The notes under the pieces are model-generated. The model saw only the letters and a program-made list of their open reading frames with translations, was not told the DNA's origin and searched no databases. From contig NZ_CP101283.1 in NCBI RefSeq assembly GCF_024298925.1, positions 3,787,001 to 3,851,000 of the forward strand: a stretch of DNA of 64,000 nt, given 5' to 3'. The first letter of the stretch is position 1, and every line of letters starts with the position of its first letter. Source of the DNA: Phenylobacterium sp. LH3H17 (lineage in GTDB: Bacteria; Pseudomonadota; Alphaproteobacteria; Caulobacterales; Caulobacteraceae). Below are positions 48,902-57,717 of this stretch, in pieces. The position numbers and the translations under genes were made by a program.

Positions 48902-50692
48902 TCAGGATTCGGTCGCTCGCCGGTAACGGCGGCTCCGGCCGCCTAACGCCTCAGGCCGATTCAGCGCCTTGCGGAACTCGTCGCGCCGCTCGTGGATCGA
49001 GGCGATGATCAGGCCCATGGGCACGCCGATCTCCACTAGCACCGCCTCGGAGAGCTGCAGGCTGGCCTCAACCGTCTCGGGAACCGCGTCGGTGGCGCCC
49101 AGCTCGTAGAGCCTCTGGGCCTGGCGCGCGTCGCGGGCGCGGGCGACGATGATCAGGTCGGGGCGCATCTCCCGGGCCGTGGCGACGATCGCCTCGACCC
49201 CCTCAGGCGCGTCCATGGTCACCACCAGGGCCGGCGCGGTCTCCAGACCGCAGCGCTTCAGGAACTCCGCGCGCGAGGCGTCGCCGAAGAAGATGGCGCC
49301 GCCCGCGTGGCGACCGCCCTCGACCAGGCGCGGGTCGCGCTCGGCGGCCACCCACGGGATGTCGTGGCGGCCCAGCATGTCGCCCACCAGCTTGCCGACC
49401 CGGCCGTAGCCCACCACCAGCACCCGCGGCGCCTCGGGGTGCTGGTCGAGCTGCGGCGGCGCGGGCGCGATCCCCTGCCCCGCGGTCTTGCGCCCGCCCA
49501 GCTTCAGGCCAAGCGCCGCCAGCAACGGGATGCACATCATGGAGATGGTCGAGGCCACCAGGATGGTTTGGCCGATGGGACGCGCCACGATCCCCTCGCC
49601 CATGGCGGCCGAGAGGATGACGTAGGCGAACTCGCCGCCGCCGGCGAGCAGCAGCCCGGCCTCCACCGCGCCCCGCCAGGGCAGCCCGAACACCCGGCTC
49701 AGCAGGAAGACCACCGTAAGGTTCAGGGCGATCACCCCGCCGGCGATGCCGAGGATCAGCAGCGGCTGGGCCGCCAGCAGCGACAGGTCCAGCCCGATGC
49801 CAATCGACAGGAAGAACATCCCCAGCAGCAGGCCCTTGAACGGCTCGATCGTGACCTCGACCTCGTGGCGGTACTCGGTCTCGGCCAGCAACAGGCCCGC
49901 GATGAAGGCGCCGAGCGCCATGGAAAGGCCGGTGAGCGCGCTGACCAGGCCCGCCCCGATCACCACCAGCAGGCAGGCGGCCATGAACATCTCTTCGCTC
50001 TTGGCCCGGGCCACGGACTTGAGCATCGGACGCAGCAGGAGGCGGCCGAACACCACCAGCAGAAGCACGCCGAGGAGCGCGGGGGCGAAGGCCAGCAGCA
50101 GGCGCGGCGAGAAGGTCTCCCCGTCGGCGCCGCGGCCGAGGATGACCAGGGTGACCAGGATGGGCGCGACCGCCAGGTCCTGGAACAACAGCACCGAGAA
50201 GGTCGCCCGGCCGGCGGCGGAATGCTGTCGCTTGTGTTCGGTCAGGATCTGCATGACCACGGCGGTGGACGACAGGGCCAGGGCCGCCCCGATCGCGGCG
50301 GCGGCGGCGGGGGGCTGACCCAGGGCCATGGCCGCGGCGGCGATCGCCCCCAGGCAGAGGGTGACCTGAAGCGCTCCCAGCCCGAACACCCATTTGCGCA
50401 TCAGGCGCAGGCGCTCCCACGAAAGCTCCAGCCCGATCATGAACAGCAGGAACACCACCCCGAACTCGGCGAGCTGGGCCAGCTCGTCGGGATTGTCGAT
50501 GGTCACATAGGAAAGCCAGCCATAGGTCGCCGATAGCGCGCCCAGGCCATAGGGGCCCAGCACGACGCCGGCACCCAGAAAGCCCAGGATCGGGCTGATC
50601 TTCCAGCGGCGGAACAACGGCACGATCACGCCGGCGGTGGCCAGGAACAGGATGACGTCCTTGTACTCGCCGGGCGAAACGTGGCCTTCCAT
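48902..50692 (-). CDS. Kef-type K+/H+ antiporter with TrkA-N domain
   Basis: 596 residues from the ATG at 50692 (AAGGAG eight bases upstream). CPA2 monovalent cation:proton antiporter domain (about 10-390, roughly twelve helices, with GAALALSSTAVVMQIL and SMALGAFIAGLLLAETEYRH) followed by a Rossmann RCK domain (VLVVGYGRVGKLVGDML). Resembles KefB/KefC, which protect against electrophiles by acidifying the cytoplasm. No ancillary KefF/G-type quinone reductase gene is adjacent. The cation is inferred. Confidence 0.9.
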   Translation of the reverse strand: MEGHVSPGEYKDVILFLATAGVIVPLFRRWKISPILGFLGAGVVLGPYGLGALSATYGWLSYVTIDNPDELAQLAEFGVVFLLFMIGLELSWERLRLMRKWVFGLGALQVTLCLGAIAAAAMALGQPPAAAAAIGAALALSSTAVVMQILTEHKRQHSAAGRATFSVLLFQDLAVAPILVTLVILGRGADGETFSPRLLLAFAPALLGVLLLVVFGRLLLRPMLKSVARAKSEEMFMAACLLVVIGAGLVSALTGLSMALGAFIAGLLLAETEYRHEVEVTIEPFKGLLLGMFFLSIGIGLDLSLLAAQPLLILGIAGGVIALNLTVVFLLSRVFGLPWRGAVEAGLLLAGGGEFAYVILSAAMGEGIVARPIGQTILVASTISMMCIPLLAALGLKLGGRKTAGQGIAPAPPQLDQHPEAPRVLVVGYGRVGKLVGDMLGRHDIPWVAAERDPRLVEGGRHAGGAIFFGDASRAEFLKRCGLETAPALVVTMDAPEGVEAIVATAREMRPDLIIVARARDARQAQRLYELGATDAVPETVEASLQLSEAVLVEIGVPMGLIIASIHERRDEFRKALNRPEALGGRSRRYRRATES

Positions 50693-50873
50693 GCGCTCTC
50701 CTTCTGGGATGAACGACAGTATGGGGCGCATCGGCGATTTGCGTAACCCTCGCGGCGCCCTTAACCCCTGACGGCAACTCGATTTCCGCCTTGAAACAAG
50801 GGGCTCGCGGCGTTGACAGGTGGGGCGGACTTATCGCCTATGCCCTCCATATTTTAAGCATTGGAGGAACGCC

Positions 50874-52511
50874 TTGGTTTGGAATTACGCCAACCTCTGG
50901 GAGTCCGTGGCCAGCGCCACCCCGGATCGCCCGGCCCTGATCCACGGGGACCGCAGCCTGAGCTGGTCGAGCTTCGACCGCCGCGCCAACGCGCTCGCCG
51001 CCCACCTCGTCGCCGCGGGTCTGACCCGGCAATCGAAGGTCGCGGCCTATCTCTATAACGGGCCGGAATACCTCGAGACCTACTACGCGGCGTTCAAGGC
51101 CGGCCTGGCGCCGTTCAACACCAATTACCGCTATGGCGGCGATGAGCTCACCTACCTCTTCGACAACGCCGACGCCGAGGCCGTGGTGTTCCACGCCTCC
51201 TTCGCCGAGATGGCCGACAAGGTGCGCGGCCGCCTGCCCAAGGTGAAGACCTGGGTCGCCGTGGCCGAGCCCGGTCACCCCGTCCCGGCCTGGGCCGCCG
51301 ACTACGACGCCATCGTCGCGCCCGGCGCCGATCGGTTCGAAGCGCCCTGGGGCCGCTCGGCCGACGACCTGCTGATCATGTACACCGGCGGCACCACCGG
51401 CATGCCCAAGGGCGTGATGTGGCGCCAGGAGGACCTGTTCAAGGGGCTGGGCGGCGGGGCCAACCTGCTGCTGGGCCTGCCGCCGCTGGAGACCGTCGAG
51501 GAGGCCGGGAACCGCGCCGCCGCCAACGCCGCCTCCGACGCGCCGCTGAACATCACCATCCCGGTGGCCCCGCTGATGCACGCCACCGGCCAGTTCATCT
51601 CGTTCGGAGCTCTGATCTCGGGCGGCGCGGTGGCGACGCTCGTCCCGCGCCGGTTCGACCCCGCCCACCTGTTCGACGAGGTCGACCGCCTGGGGGTCTC
51701 GGGCCTGATCATCGTCGGCCCGGCCTTCGCGGCCCCGATGCTGGAGACCCTGGACGCCCATCCTGGCCGGTGGACCCTGCCCTCCCTGCGCCGGATCGTC
51801 TCGTCGGGCGCCATGTGGGGGGCCGAGAACAAGCAGGGCCTGTTGAAGCACCTGCCGCACATCATGCTGATGGACAGCCTGGGCTCGTCGGAGGCGCTCG
51901 GCCTGGCGGCCTCCACCTCGGGCGGCGGAGCGGCGGCGGGCACGGCGAAGTTCGCCACCGGCCCCAATGCGGCGGTGTTCACCGAGGACGGCGTCCGCGT
52001 CCAGCCGGGTTCGGGCGTGCGCGGCCTGGTGGCGGTCGGCGGCCACACGCCGATCGGCTACTACAAGGACGAGGAAAAGTCGGCCAAGACCTTCCGCACC
52101 TTCGAAGGGACCCGCTGGAGCGTGCCCGGCGACTGGGCGACCGTTGAGGCCGACGGCTCCATCACCCTGCTGGGCCGCGGCTCCCAAGTGATCAACACCG
52201 GCGGCGAGAAGGTCTTCCCCGAAGAGGTCGAGGAGGCGCTGAAACGCTTCGCCGGCGTTCGCGACGCCGCCGTGGTCGGCGTGCCCGATCCGCGGTTCGG
52301 CGAGCGCATCTGCGCCGTGGTCGACTTCACCGGCGACAAGGCCCCGTCCCTGGCTGAGCTCGCCACCCACGTGAAGGGCCTGCTGGCCGACTACAAGGCC
52401 CCGCGCGAGCTGGTCCTGGCGCCCGTCGTCCGGGCTCCGAATGGCAAGCTCGACTACAAGGCCATCCGCGAGGAAGCCATCGCGGCGCTGTCGGCCACGG
52501 CCTCCGTCTAA
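50874..52511 (+). CDS. Acyl-CoA synthetase (AMP-forming, FadD-like)
   Basis: 545 residues starting at a TTG at 50874; GGAGG at 50863-50867 sits six bases upstream and the next in-frame ATG is far downstream. The enzyme activates carboxylic acids via an acyl-AMP. AMP-binding motif MYTGGTTGMPKGVMW, then PVAPLMHATGQ, the adenylate region GRGSQVINTGGEKVFPEEVE, and the C-terminal lysine region PNGKLDYKAIRE are present. Substrate chain unknown; relatives act on long-chain or steroid-derived acids. Confidence 0.9.
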   Translation: MVWNYANLWESVASATPDRPALIHGDRSLSWSSFDRRANALAAHLVAAGLTRQSKVAAYLYNGPEYLETYYAAFKAGLAPFNTNYRYGGDELTYLFDNADAEAVVFHASFAEMADKVRGRLPKVKTWVAVAEPGHPVPAWAADYDAIVAPGADRFEAPWGRSADDLLIMYTGGTTGMPKGVMWRQEDLFKGLGGGANLLLGLPPLETVEEAGNRAAANAASDAPLNITIPVAPLMHATGQFISFGALISGGAVATLVPRRFDPAHLFDEVDRLGVSGLIIVGPAFAAPMLETLDAHPGRWTLPSLRRIVSSGAMWGAENKQGLLKHLPHIMLMDSLGSSEALGLAASTSGGGAAAGTAKFATGPNAAVFTEDGVRVQPGSGVRGLVAVGGHTPIGYYKDEEKSAKTFRTFEGTRWSVPGDWATVEADGSITLLGRGSQVINTGGEKVFPEEVEEALKRFAGVRDAAVVGVPDPRFGERICAVVDFTGDKAPSLAELATHVKGLLADYKAPRELVLAPVVRAPNGKLDYKAIREEAIAALSATASV

Positions 52512-52572
52512 ACAAAAAGTAACGTGCCTCGGGGGGCGCGGCCGGTCCACGGTCGCGCCAACCCATCTGCTT

Positions 52573-54633
52573 ATGAAAGCTCACAATTCCATGAAGACCC
52601 TCTGGCTGGGCGCGGCGTCGGCCGCGGCCCTGATCTGCGCGTCCACGCCCGCCCTGGCGGCCAATGCATCCGATCTCTCCCAGGCCCCGCGGATGGGGCC
52701 ATGGGGCTTCGACGCCGCCGGCCGTGACCTGTCGGTCGCGCCCTCCAAGGACTTCTTCGACTACGCCAACGGGACCTATCTCAACAAGCTCGAGATCCCC
52801 GCGGACCGTTCGCGCTACGGCGCCTTCGACGCGCTGAACGAGCTGTCGCAGAACCGGATGCGCGCCGTGGTCGAGAAGGCCGCCGCCAACCCGGGCGCGA
52901 CCGGCGAGGAGGCCAAGATCGGCGCCTTCTACCGCAGCTTCGTCGATGAGGCCGCGGTCGACGCCCTGGGCGCCAAGCCGCTGGCCGGCGACCTGGCCGC
53001 GATCCGCGCCATCAAGTCCCGCGACGGGATGGCCCGCTACATGGGCGGCACGTCGCGCAGGTTCGGCGGCTCGTTCTTCGGCTCCTATGTCCACGACGAC
53101 GCCAAGGACCCCGAGAAGTACGCGGCCTATCTGATCCAGGGGGGCCTCGGCCTGCCCGACCGCGACTACTATCTGGACGCCAAGTTCGCGCCTCAGAAGA
53201 CCGCCTATCAGGCCTATGTCGCCAGCCTGCTGACCCTGGCGGGCTGGGAGAAGCCGGCGGAGAACGCCGCGGCCATCGTCGCCCTGGAGACCGAGATCGC
53301 CAAGGTGTCCTGGACCCGGGCCGAGCGCCGCGACGACGACAAGACCTACAACCCCTTCGAGGTCGCCAAGCTCCAGGCCTATGCGCCCGGCTTCGACTGG
53401 AAGGCCTATCTGGACGGGGCGGGCCTGAAGACCGACCGGGTGATCGTGGCCGAGAACACCGCCTTCCCGAAGATCGCGGCGATCTATGCGGCGACCCCGC
53501 TCGACACCTTGAAGGCCTGGTCGGCCTTCAACCTGGCGGACCAGGCCGCGCCCTATCTCTCCAAGGCATTCGACCAGGCCCATTACGAGTTCCGCAGCAA
53601 GACTCTGTCGGGCCAGCCGGTGCAGCAGCCCCGCTGGAAGCGCGGGGTGATCGCCATTGACAGCAGCCTCGGCGAGGCCCTGGGCAAGGTCTATGTGGCC
53701 GCCTACTTCCCGGCCGAGAACAAGGCCAAGATGGAAGCCCTGGTCGGCGACATCCGCACCGCCATGGGCGCGCGGATCGAGAAGCTCGACTGGATGGGCC
53801 CGGCCACCAAGGCCAAGGCCCTGGAGAAGCTCGCCAAGTTCCGGGTGAAGATCGCCTATCCCGACACATGGCGCGACTATTCGGGCCTGACGATCAACGA
53901 GGGCGACCTCTACGGCAACATCCAGCGGGCCAACGCCTTCGAGTGGGACTATCGCGCCGCGCGGCTGGGCGGGCCGGTGGACGACGAGGAGTGGGGCATG
54001 ACGCCCCCGACCATCAACGCCTACTACTCCTCGACCAAGAACGAGATCGTCTTCCCGGCCGCCATCCTGCAGCCGCCGTTCTTCGATCCGCAGGGCGATC
54101 CGGCGGTCAATTACGGCGGTATCGGAGGGGTGATCGGCCACGAGATCACCCATGGCTTCGATGACCAGGGCCGCAAGTCGGACGGCGACGGCAAGCTCAC
54201 CGACTGGTGGACCGCCGAGGACGCCGCCAAGTTCGACGCCCAGGCCAAGAAGTTCGGCAAGCAGTACGCCGCCGTCGAGGTCCTGCCCGGCGCCAATATC
54301 AACGGCGACCTGACCATGGGCGAGAACATCGCCGACCTGGGCGGGCTGCTGCTGGCGCTCGACGCCTACCACATCTCGCTGAAGGGCCAGCCGGCCCCGG
54401 TGATCGACGGCCTGACCGGCGACCAGCGGGTCTTCCTCGGCTGGGCCCAGGTCTGGCGTGGCAAGTACCGCGACGACCGCATGCGCCAACAGCTGGTCTC
54501 CGATCCGCACTCGCCGCCCAAGTACCGCGTCCAGGTGCCGGTGAAGAACATCGACGCCTTCTACGAGGCCTTCGGCGTCAAGCCGGGCGACGCCATGTAC
54601 GTGGCGCCGGCCGAGCGCGTCCGGATCTGGTGA
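52573..54633 (+). CDS. M13-family metallopeptidase (PepO/neprilysin-like)
   Basis: 686 residues from the ATG at 52573; an ATG at 52591 is equally likely and still gives a signal peptide (through TPALAA). Secreted zinc endopeptidase. HEITH at 523-527 carries two His ligands and the catalytic Glu; ENIADLGG near 584-591 has the third ligand. SDFFDYANG-like DFFDYANGTY near the N-terminus and AQVWRGKYRDD near the end are family-typical, as is the final Trp. Length is normal. No partner gene; located after the acyl-CoA synthetase on the same strand. Confidence 0.93.
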   Translation: MKAHNSMKTLWLGAASAAALICASTPALAANASDLSQAPRMGPWGFDAAGRDLSVAPSKDFFDYANGTYLNKLEIPADRSRYGAFDALNELSQNRMRAVVEKAAANPGATGEEAKIGAFYRSFVDEAAVDALGAKPLAGDLAAIRAIKSRDGMARYMGGTSRRFGGSFFGSYVHDDAKDPEKYAAYLIQGGLGLPDRDYYLDAKFAPQKTAYQAYVASLLTLAGWEKPAENAAAIVALETEIAKVSWTRAERRDDDKTYNPFEVAKLQAYAPGFDWKAYLDGAGLKTDRVIVAENTAFPKIAAIYAATPLDTLKAWSAFNLADQAAPYLSKAFDQAHYEFRSKTLSGQPVQQPRWKRGVIAIDSSLGEALGKVYVAAYFPAENKAKMEALVGDIRTAMGARIEKLDWMGPATKAKALEKLAKFRVKIAYPDTWRDYSGLTINEGDLYGNIQRANAFEWDYRAARLGGPVDDEEWGMTPPTINAYYSSTKNEIVFPAAILQPPFFDPQGDPAVNYGGIGGVIGHEITHGFDDQGRKSDGDGKLTDWWTAEDAAKFDAQAKKFGKQYAAVEVLPGANINGDLTMGENIADLGGLLLALDAYHISLKGQPAPVIDGLTGDQRVFLGWAQVWRGKYRDDRMRQQLVSDPHSPPKYRVQVPVKNIDAFYEAFGVKPGDAMYVAPAERVRIW

Positions 54634-54718
54634 CAACCACGGCGCCCAGGCGGTGATTCACATCACCGTCTGGGCCGCGCGCTGACCGAGCTGTCGAACG
54701 CCGAAGAGAAAAAGCCCG

Positions 54719-54749
54719 TTGACCCGGCCCCTGGGACCGCCCCGATAAA
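54719..54749 (+). promoter_or_regulatory. MerR-type promoter with 19-base spacer and operator dyad
   Basis: TTGACC (54719-54724) and GATAAA (54744-54749) are separated by 19 bases, the long spacer characteristic of promoters under MerR-family control. The spacer contains CGGCCCC-T-GGGACCG (54725-54739), an inverted repeat with six of seven paired positions. It lies 31 bases before the MerR-family start, consistent with autoregulation. Confidence 0.7.
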
Positions 54750-54779
54750 CATAGCGGTCAGCCAGCAACGAGGTGATTC

Positions 54780-55799
54780 GTGAGCTCATCCGCCACATAC
54801 CTGAACCCTTCGGAAGCCGCCCGGCGGCTGGGCGTCTCCGCCAAGGCCTTGCGGCTCTACGAGCAGCGCGGCCTGGTCGCCCCGATCCGCACCGCGGCCG
54901 GCTGGCGGGCCTATGGACCCGGCGAGATGGCCCGCGCCGCCGAGATCGCGGCCCTGCGCGCCCTGGGCCTCAGCCTGGCTCAGACGGCACGGGTGCTGGG
55001 CGGCGATCCCCAGGGCCTGGAGCCGGCCCTGGCCGCCCATCAGGCGAGCCTCGAGGACCGGGCGCGCGAGTTGGCGGGGGCCGTCGACAAGGTCCGCGGC
55101 CTGCGGACCGACCTCGCCGAGGGCAGGACGCCGGCCGTCGCGGACCTGGCGCGGCTGGCGGGGCCCTCCGGAAAGCTCGGCGTCGCCTTCGACCTGCCCT
55201 GGCCCTGGGGCGGGGAGCGCTTCGAGCTGCGCGACATCCGGCCAATCAACTACATCATCGGCTCCCTGGGCAGCGGCAAGACCCGGCTGGCCATGCGCCT
55301 GGCCGAGACCCTGGAGGACGCCGCCTTCCTTCCCCTGGAGCGGACGGCGGACCGCGCGCGGTTGGAGGCCGACCCCGCCCTGAAGGCGCGGGTCGAGGCC
55401 TCCCTGGCCTGGCTTGTCGAGGACGGCGCCGTGGAGTCCGAGGCCCTGATCGCCCTGCTCGTCCCCCTGGAGGCCGAGGCTCCGGCGATCCTGGTGGTCG
55501 ACATGGTGGAACAGGGGCTGGACGAGCCGACCCAGGAGGCGCTGATCGCGCATCTACGCCGCCGGGGGCCCGGTGCGCGGCCGCTGTTCCTGATGACCCG
55601 TTCCTGCGCGATCCTGGACCTGGCCGCCGTGGGCCCGGACGAGGCGATCCTCCTCTGTCCGGCCAACCACAGCCCGCCGATGCGTGTCGCGCCCTATCCC
55701 GGGGCTCCGGGCTACGAGGCGGTCGCCACCTGCCTGGCCTCGCCGGACGTTCGTGCACGGACGGAAGGCCTCATCGCCTGGCGCCCGCCGGCGGCGTGA
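54780..55799 (+). CDS. MerR-family regulator fused to a P-loop ATPase domain
   Basis: 339 residues from a GTG at 54780 (GAGGTGAT upstream). N-terminal MerR winged helix-turn-helix (about 7-75: NPSEAARRLGVSAKALRLYEQRG split over 10-31), a coiled segment (about 80-115), then an NTPase domain: GSLGSGKT (161-168) as Walker A and ILVVDMVEQGLD about 80 residues later as Walker B. The sensor part that normally binds small ligands is thus replaced by an ATPase. Effector unknown. An autoregulatory promoter is visible upstream. The gene is convergent with coaD, so its target is probably itself or distant genes. Confidence 0.85.
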   Translation: MSSSATYLNPSEAARRLGVSAKALRLYEQRGLVAPIRTAAGWRAYGPGEMARAAEIAALRALGLSLAQTARVLGGDPQGLEPALAAHQASLEDRARELAGAVDKVRGLRTDLAEGRTPAVADLARLAGPSGKLGVAFDLPWPWGGERFELRDIRPINYIIGSLGSGKTRLAMRLAETLEDAAFLPLERTADRARLEADPALKARVEASLAWLVEDGAVESEALIALLVPLEAEAPAILVVDMVEQGLDEPTQEALIAHLRRRGPGARPLFLMTRSCAILDLAAVGPDEAILLCPANHSPPMRVAPYPGAPGYEAVATCLASPDVRARTEGLIAWRPPAA

Positions 55800-55802
55800 G
55801 GC

Positions 55803-56339
55803 TTAGCCGCGACGGACGGCGAAGGCGGCCTCGACGCTGGGCATGACCAACCAGTCGATCCGCTCCCCCATGGCGTCGAGCTCCTTGGCCGTGCTCGACG
55901 AGACGTGGAGGAACTGGGCTTCGCAGATAAAGTGGACCATCAGGATCGACGGGTCGATCCGGCCGGCGACCCCGTGCAGATTGAATTCCTCGTTGAAGTC
56001 GCTGGCCTCGCGCAGGCCGCGCACGATGTGAGTCGCCTCGATCCGGCGCGCATAGGCGATCAGGCTCTGGTTGGCGTATTCCCCCACCTCCAGGGCGCCC
56101 TCGAACAGGACGTCGGTCCCGGGCGCGGCGGCCTGCGGCCAACGCTCCGTGATGGAGTGGACGAGGAGCCGCTGGCTTTCCTCGACCCCGAACATGCGCG
56201 TCTTCCTGACGTTCGTTCCCACCGCGACGTGCACGGTGTCGAAAGTCCGCAGAGCCTTGCCGATGATGTCCAGGTGTCCACGGGTGACGGGGTCGAACGA
56301 GCCCGCATAGAGGGCCTTGGTGGTGACGGGCTTGCGCAT
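55803..56339 (-). CDS. coaD: Pantetheine-phosphate adenylyltransferase
   Basis: 178 residues. Transfers AMP to 4-phosphopantetheine in coenzyme A synthesis. The nucleotide-binding motif YAGSFDPVTRGHLDII (T/HxGH), the RGLREASDFNEEF block, and HVSSSTAKEL (the ISSS-like motif) are all present. Slightly longer than the 160 residues of E. coli CoaD due to an insertion near 60-75. It is the last gene of a minus-strand run with an HtaA-domain gene seven bases upstream. Confidence 0.93.
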   Translation of the reverse strand: MRKPVTTKALYAGSFDPVTRGHLDIIGKALRTFDTVHVAVGTNVRKTRMFGVEESQRLLVHSITERWPQAAAPGTDVLFEGALEVGEYANQSLIAYARRIEATHIVRGLREASDFNEEFNLHGVAGRIDPSILMVHFICEAQFLHVSSSTAKELDAMGERIDWLVMPSVEAAFAVRRG

Positions 56340-56346
56340 GGAAACC

Positions 56347-56838
56347 TCAGCGGGGGGCCAGGATCAGGCGCACCGGATCGAGCGGGGTCCTCGGCGGATA
56401 GTGGTCGCCAAGCAGCTGGCTGCCATGGATCGAAACCGTCGCGGGGATGACGATCTCGCCGGATTCCCCGGACGTGATCGCCCCCAGATCGAGGTGGGCC
56501 ACCTCCAGGCGGTAGGTACGCGCGCTGCTGTCGGCGACGGTGACGACCGCCCCGGTCGGGCCGATCTCCAGCATGGGGTCGGCGAGGCAGACCGAGAGCA
56601 TGCCGCCATGGGCCTCGAACCGCACCTCGCCCAGGAACGAGCCGTGTCCCTCGAGCCTGCCATCGGCGTCCAGCCTCAGGTCGCCGCCCGGGACCGCGGC
56701 GAAGGTGAACGCCCCGTCGTCCGCGCGCTCGGCGCCGTCGCGGGCCTCGATCACGCCGCCCGTGGCCTCCACATAGGTCCGGAAGCTCTGCTTCACGCCC
56801 CAACTGAGCGCCGTCACCCGCGGCTGGTGTTCGGTCAT
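56347..56838 (-). CDS. HtaA-domain protein upstream of coaD
   Basis: 163 residues from the ATG at 56838. LSWGVKQSFRTYVEATGG at the N-terminus is the opening signature of the HtaA domain (a haem-binding domain of actinobacterial haem uptake and other outer-surface proteins); FEAHGGMLSVCLADPMLEIG is its later strand. No signal peptide or membrane anchor is visible, so a cytosolic location is implied, unusual for HtaA. A role in haem handling is only suggestive. It sits seven bases before coaD and 29 after a pentapeptide-like gene. Confidence 0.7.
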   Translation of the reverse strand: MTEHQPRVTALSWGVKQSFRTYVEATGGVIEARDGAERADDGAFTFAAVPGGDLRLDADGRLEGHGSFLGEVRFEAHGGMLSVCLADPMLEIGPTGAVVTVADSSARTYRLEVAHLDLGAITSGESGEIVIPATVSIHGSQLLGDHYPPRTPLDPVRLILAPR

Positions 56839-56867
56839 CTTACCATCCCCAACGCCCGGCCGGCGCC

Positions 56868-57125
56868 TCAGCGCGCGACGGTGACTTCCTTGATCAGCGC
56901 CTGGACGGGGCCCTTCTCGCCGACGCTCCACATGACCTTCAGGTGGGCCAGGGTCCGGCTCGCGGCCTCGTCCATCTTCCACTCGCAGCCCTCGAAGCGG
57001 CAGTTCTTGAAGATCGGGACAGGACCGCCGGCATAGACCAGGCGGCAATCCCGGAACTCGCAGCCGGAAAAGCTCTCGCCGTCCAGCGATACGGTCTCAT
57101 GATTGAATACGACGCCGTCCTGCAT
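56868..57125 (-). CDS. Small pentapeptide-repeat-like protein
   Basis: 85 residues from the ATG at 57125. DGESFSGCEFRDCRLVYAGG and FKNCRFEGCEWKMDE have the A/F-x-x-C pattern of pentapeptide repeats, about four units; the C-terminal helix (AASRTLAHLKVMW) is separate. Beta-helix folding is inferred. Two bases after the upstream gene stop, so translated from the same transcript. No known role. Confidence 0.6.
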   Translation of the reverse strand: MQDGVVFNHETVSLDGESFSGCEFRDCRLVYAGGPVPIFKNCRFEGCEWKMDEAASRTLAHLKVMWSVGEKGPVQALIKEVTVAR

Positions 57126-57127
57126 GC

Positions 57128-57286
57128 TCAGTCTTCCGTCGGCTCGGGATCGGCGGGCGGCCCGGCGGCCTCGGCCCGGGCGCGTTCGCGCTGCTCGCGC
57201 TTGGCGTCCGCCCGCTCGGCCGACTTGTTGGCCTTGAGCCGCTCCCGCTCCCGCTTCTCGAACTGGTAATTCGGTGTCTTCGCCAT
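57128..57286 (-). CDS. Small basic protein (MAKxPNYxFEKRxRE family)
   Basis: 52 residues from the ATG at 57286. Starts MAKTPNYQFEKRERERLKAN and is highly charged, ending in an acidic tail PADPEPTED. Short proteins with this N-terminus are common in Proteobacteria with no known function. It opens the run leading to coaD. Nucleic-acid binding is possible given the basic helix. Confidence 0.7.
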   Translation of the reverse strand: MAKTPNYQFEKRERERLKANKSAERADAKREQRERARAEAAGPPADPEPTED

Positions 57287-57431
57287 GGCTTGATCCCCTC
57301 GGGGAACGCTTGGGCCCCGCCATCTCCTAGCGCTTCCTGGCCGCGCAACGCCAGCGGAACCGGACACGGGCGAATTGAGTTCCGCCGGGCCTCAGCGCAC
57401 CAGGTCGCCGCCTTCGAGCGCGCTGTTTGCT

Positions 57432-57453
57432 GTTTTGACAGCAACGTCAAAAC
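57432..57453. promoter_or_regulatory. Perfect inverted repeat, possible operator
   Basis: GTTTTGAC-agcaac-GTCAAAAC, two 8-base arms with a six-base spacer, within the 431-base gap between the small basic protein gene and hisG. GTTTTGAC recurs at 57703-57710. Regulator unknown. Confidence 0.35.
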
Positions 57454-57472
57454 TGTTTCCGGGCAAAAATTT

Positions 57473-57503
57473 GGCCCGCTGCGGGGGATAATCGCAGCGG
57501 GCC
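57473..57503 (-). terminator. Strong hairpin terminator between hisG and the coaD run
   Basis: Arms ggcccgctgcg / cgcagcgggcc (11 bases, perfect) with a nine-base loop; TTATTTT follows on the plus strand and AAATTTTTG-type sequence on the minus strand, so it may stop hisG transcripts 215 bases after the gene. Confidence 0.75.
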
Positions 57504-57717
57504 TTATTTTGAGCAGTCGCTCTTATTGAGCGGGCGTTTCCTCCCCGAAACGCCGGAGACTGGAAGACTTGCGCCGCCATGTCTCTCGCAGGACTGAGAA
57601 AACGGCAATTTCTGACCCGAGTCAATGCGTCGAAATCATCGTACAGGGTAAATCTTGGTCGAACTTATCCGGCGACGGCGATTGTAGCGTGCCGGGCGAC
57701 AAGTTTTGACGGCTCCG

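Noticed and set aside
48600..48926. Possible 108-codon plus-strand gene in the ompA upstream gap
   Set aside because: No ribosome binding site, irregular composition, no recognisable domain and it runs into the end of the Kef gene.
52327..54636. 769-codon minus-strand frame opposite the M13 peptidase gene
   Set aside because: The plus strand has HEITH and ENIADLGG motifs; the antisense frame is a codon-bias artefact.
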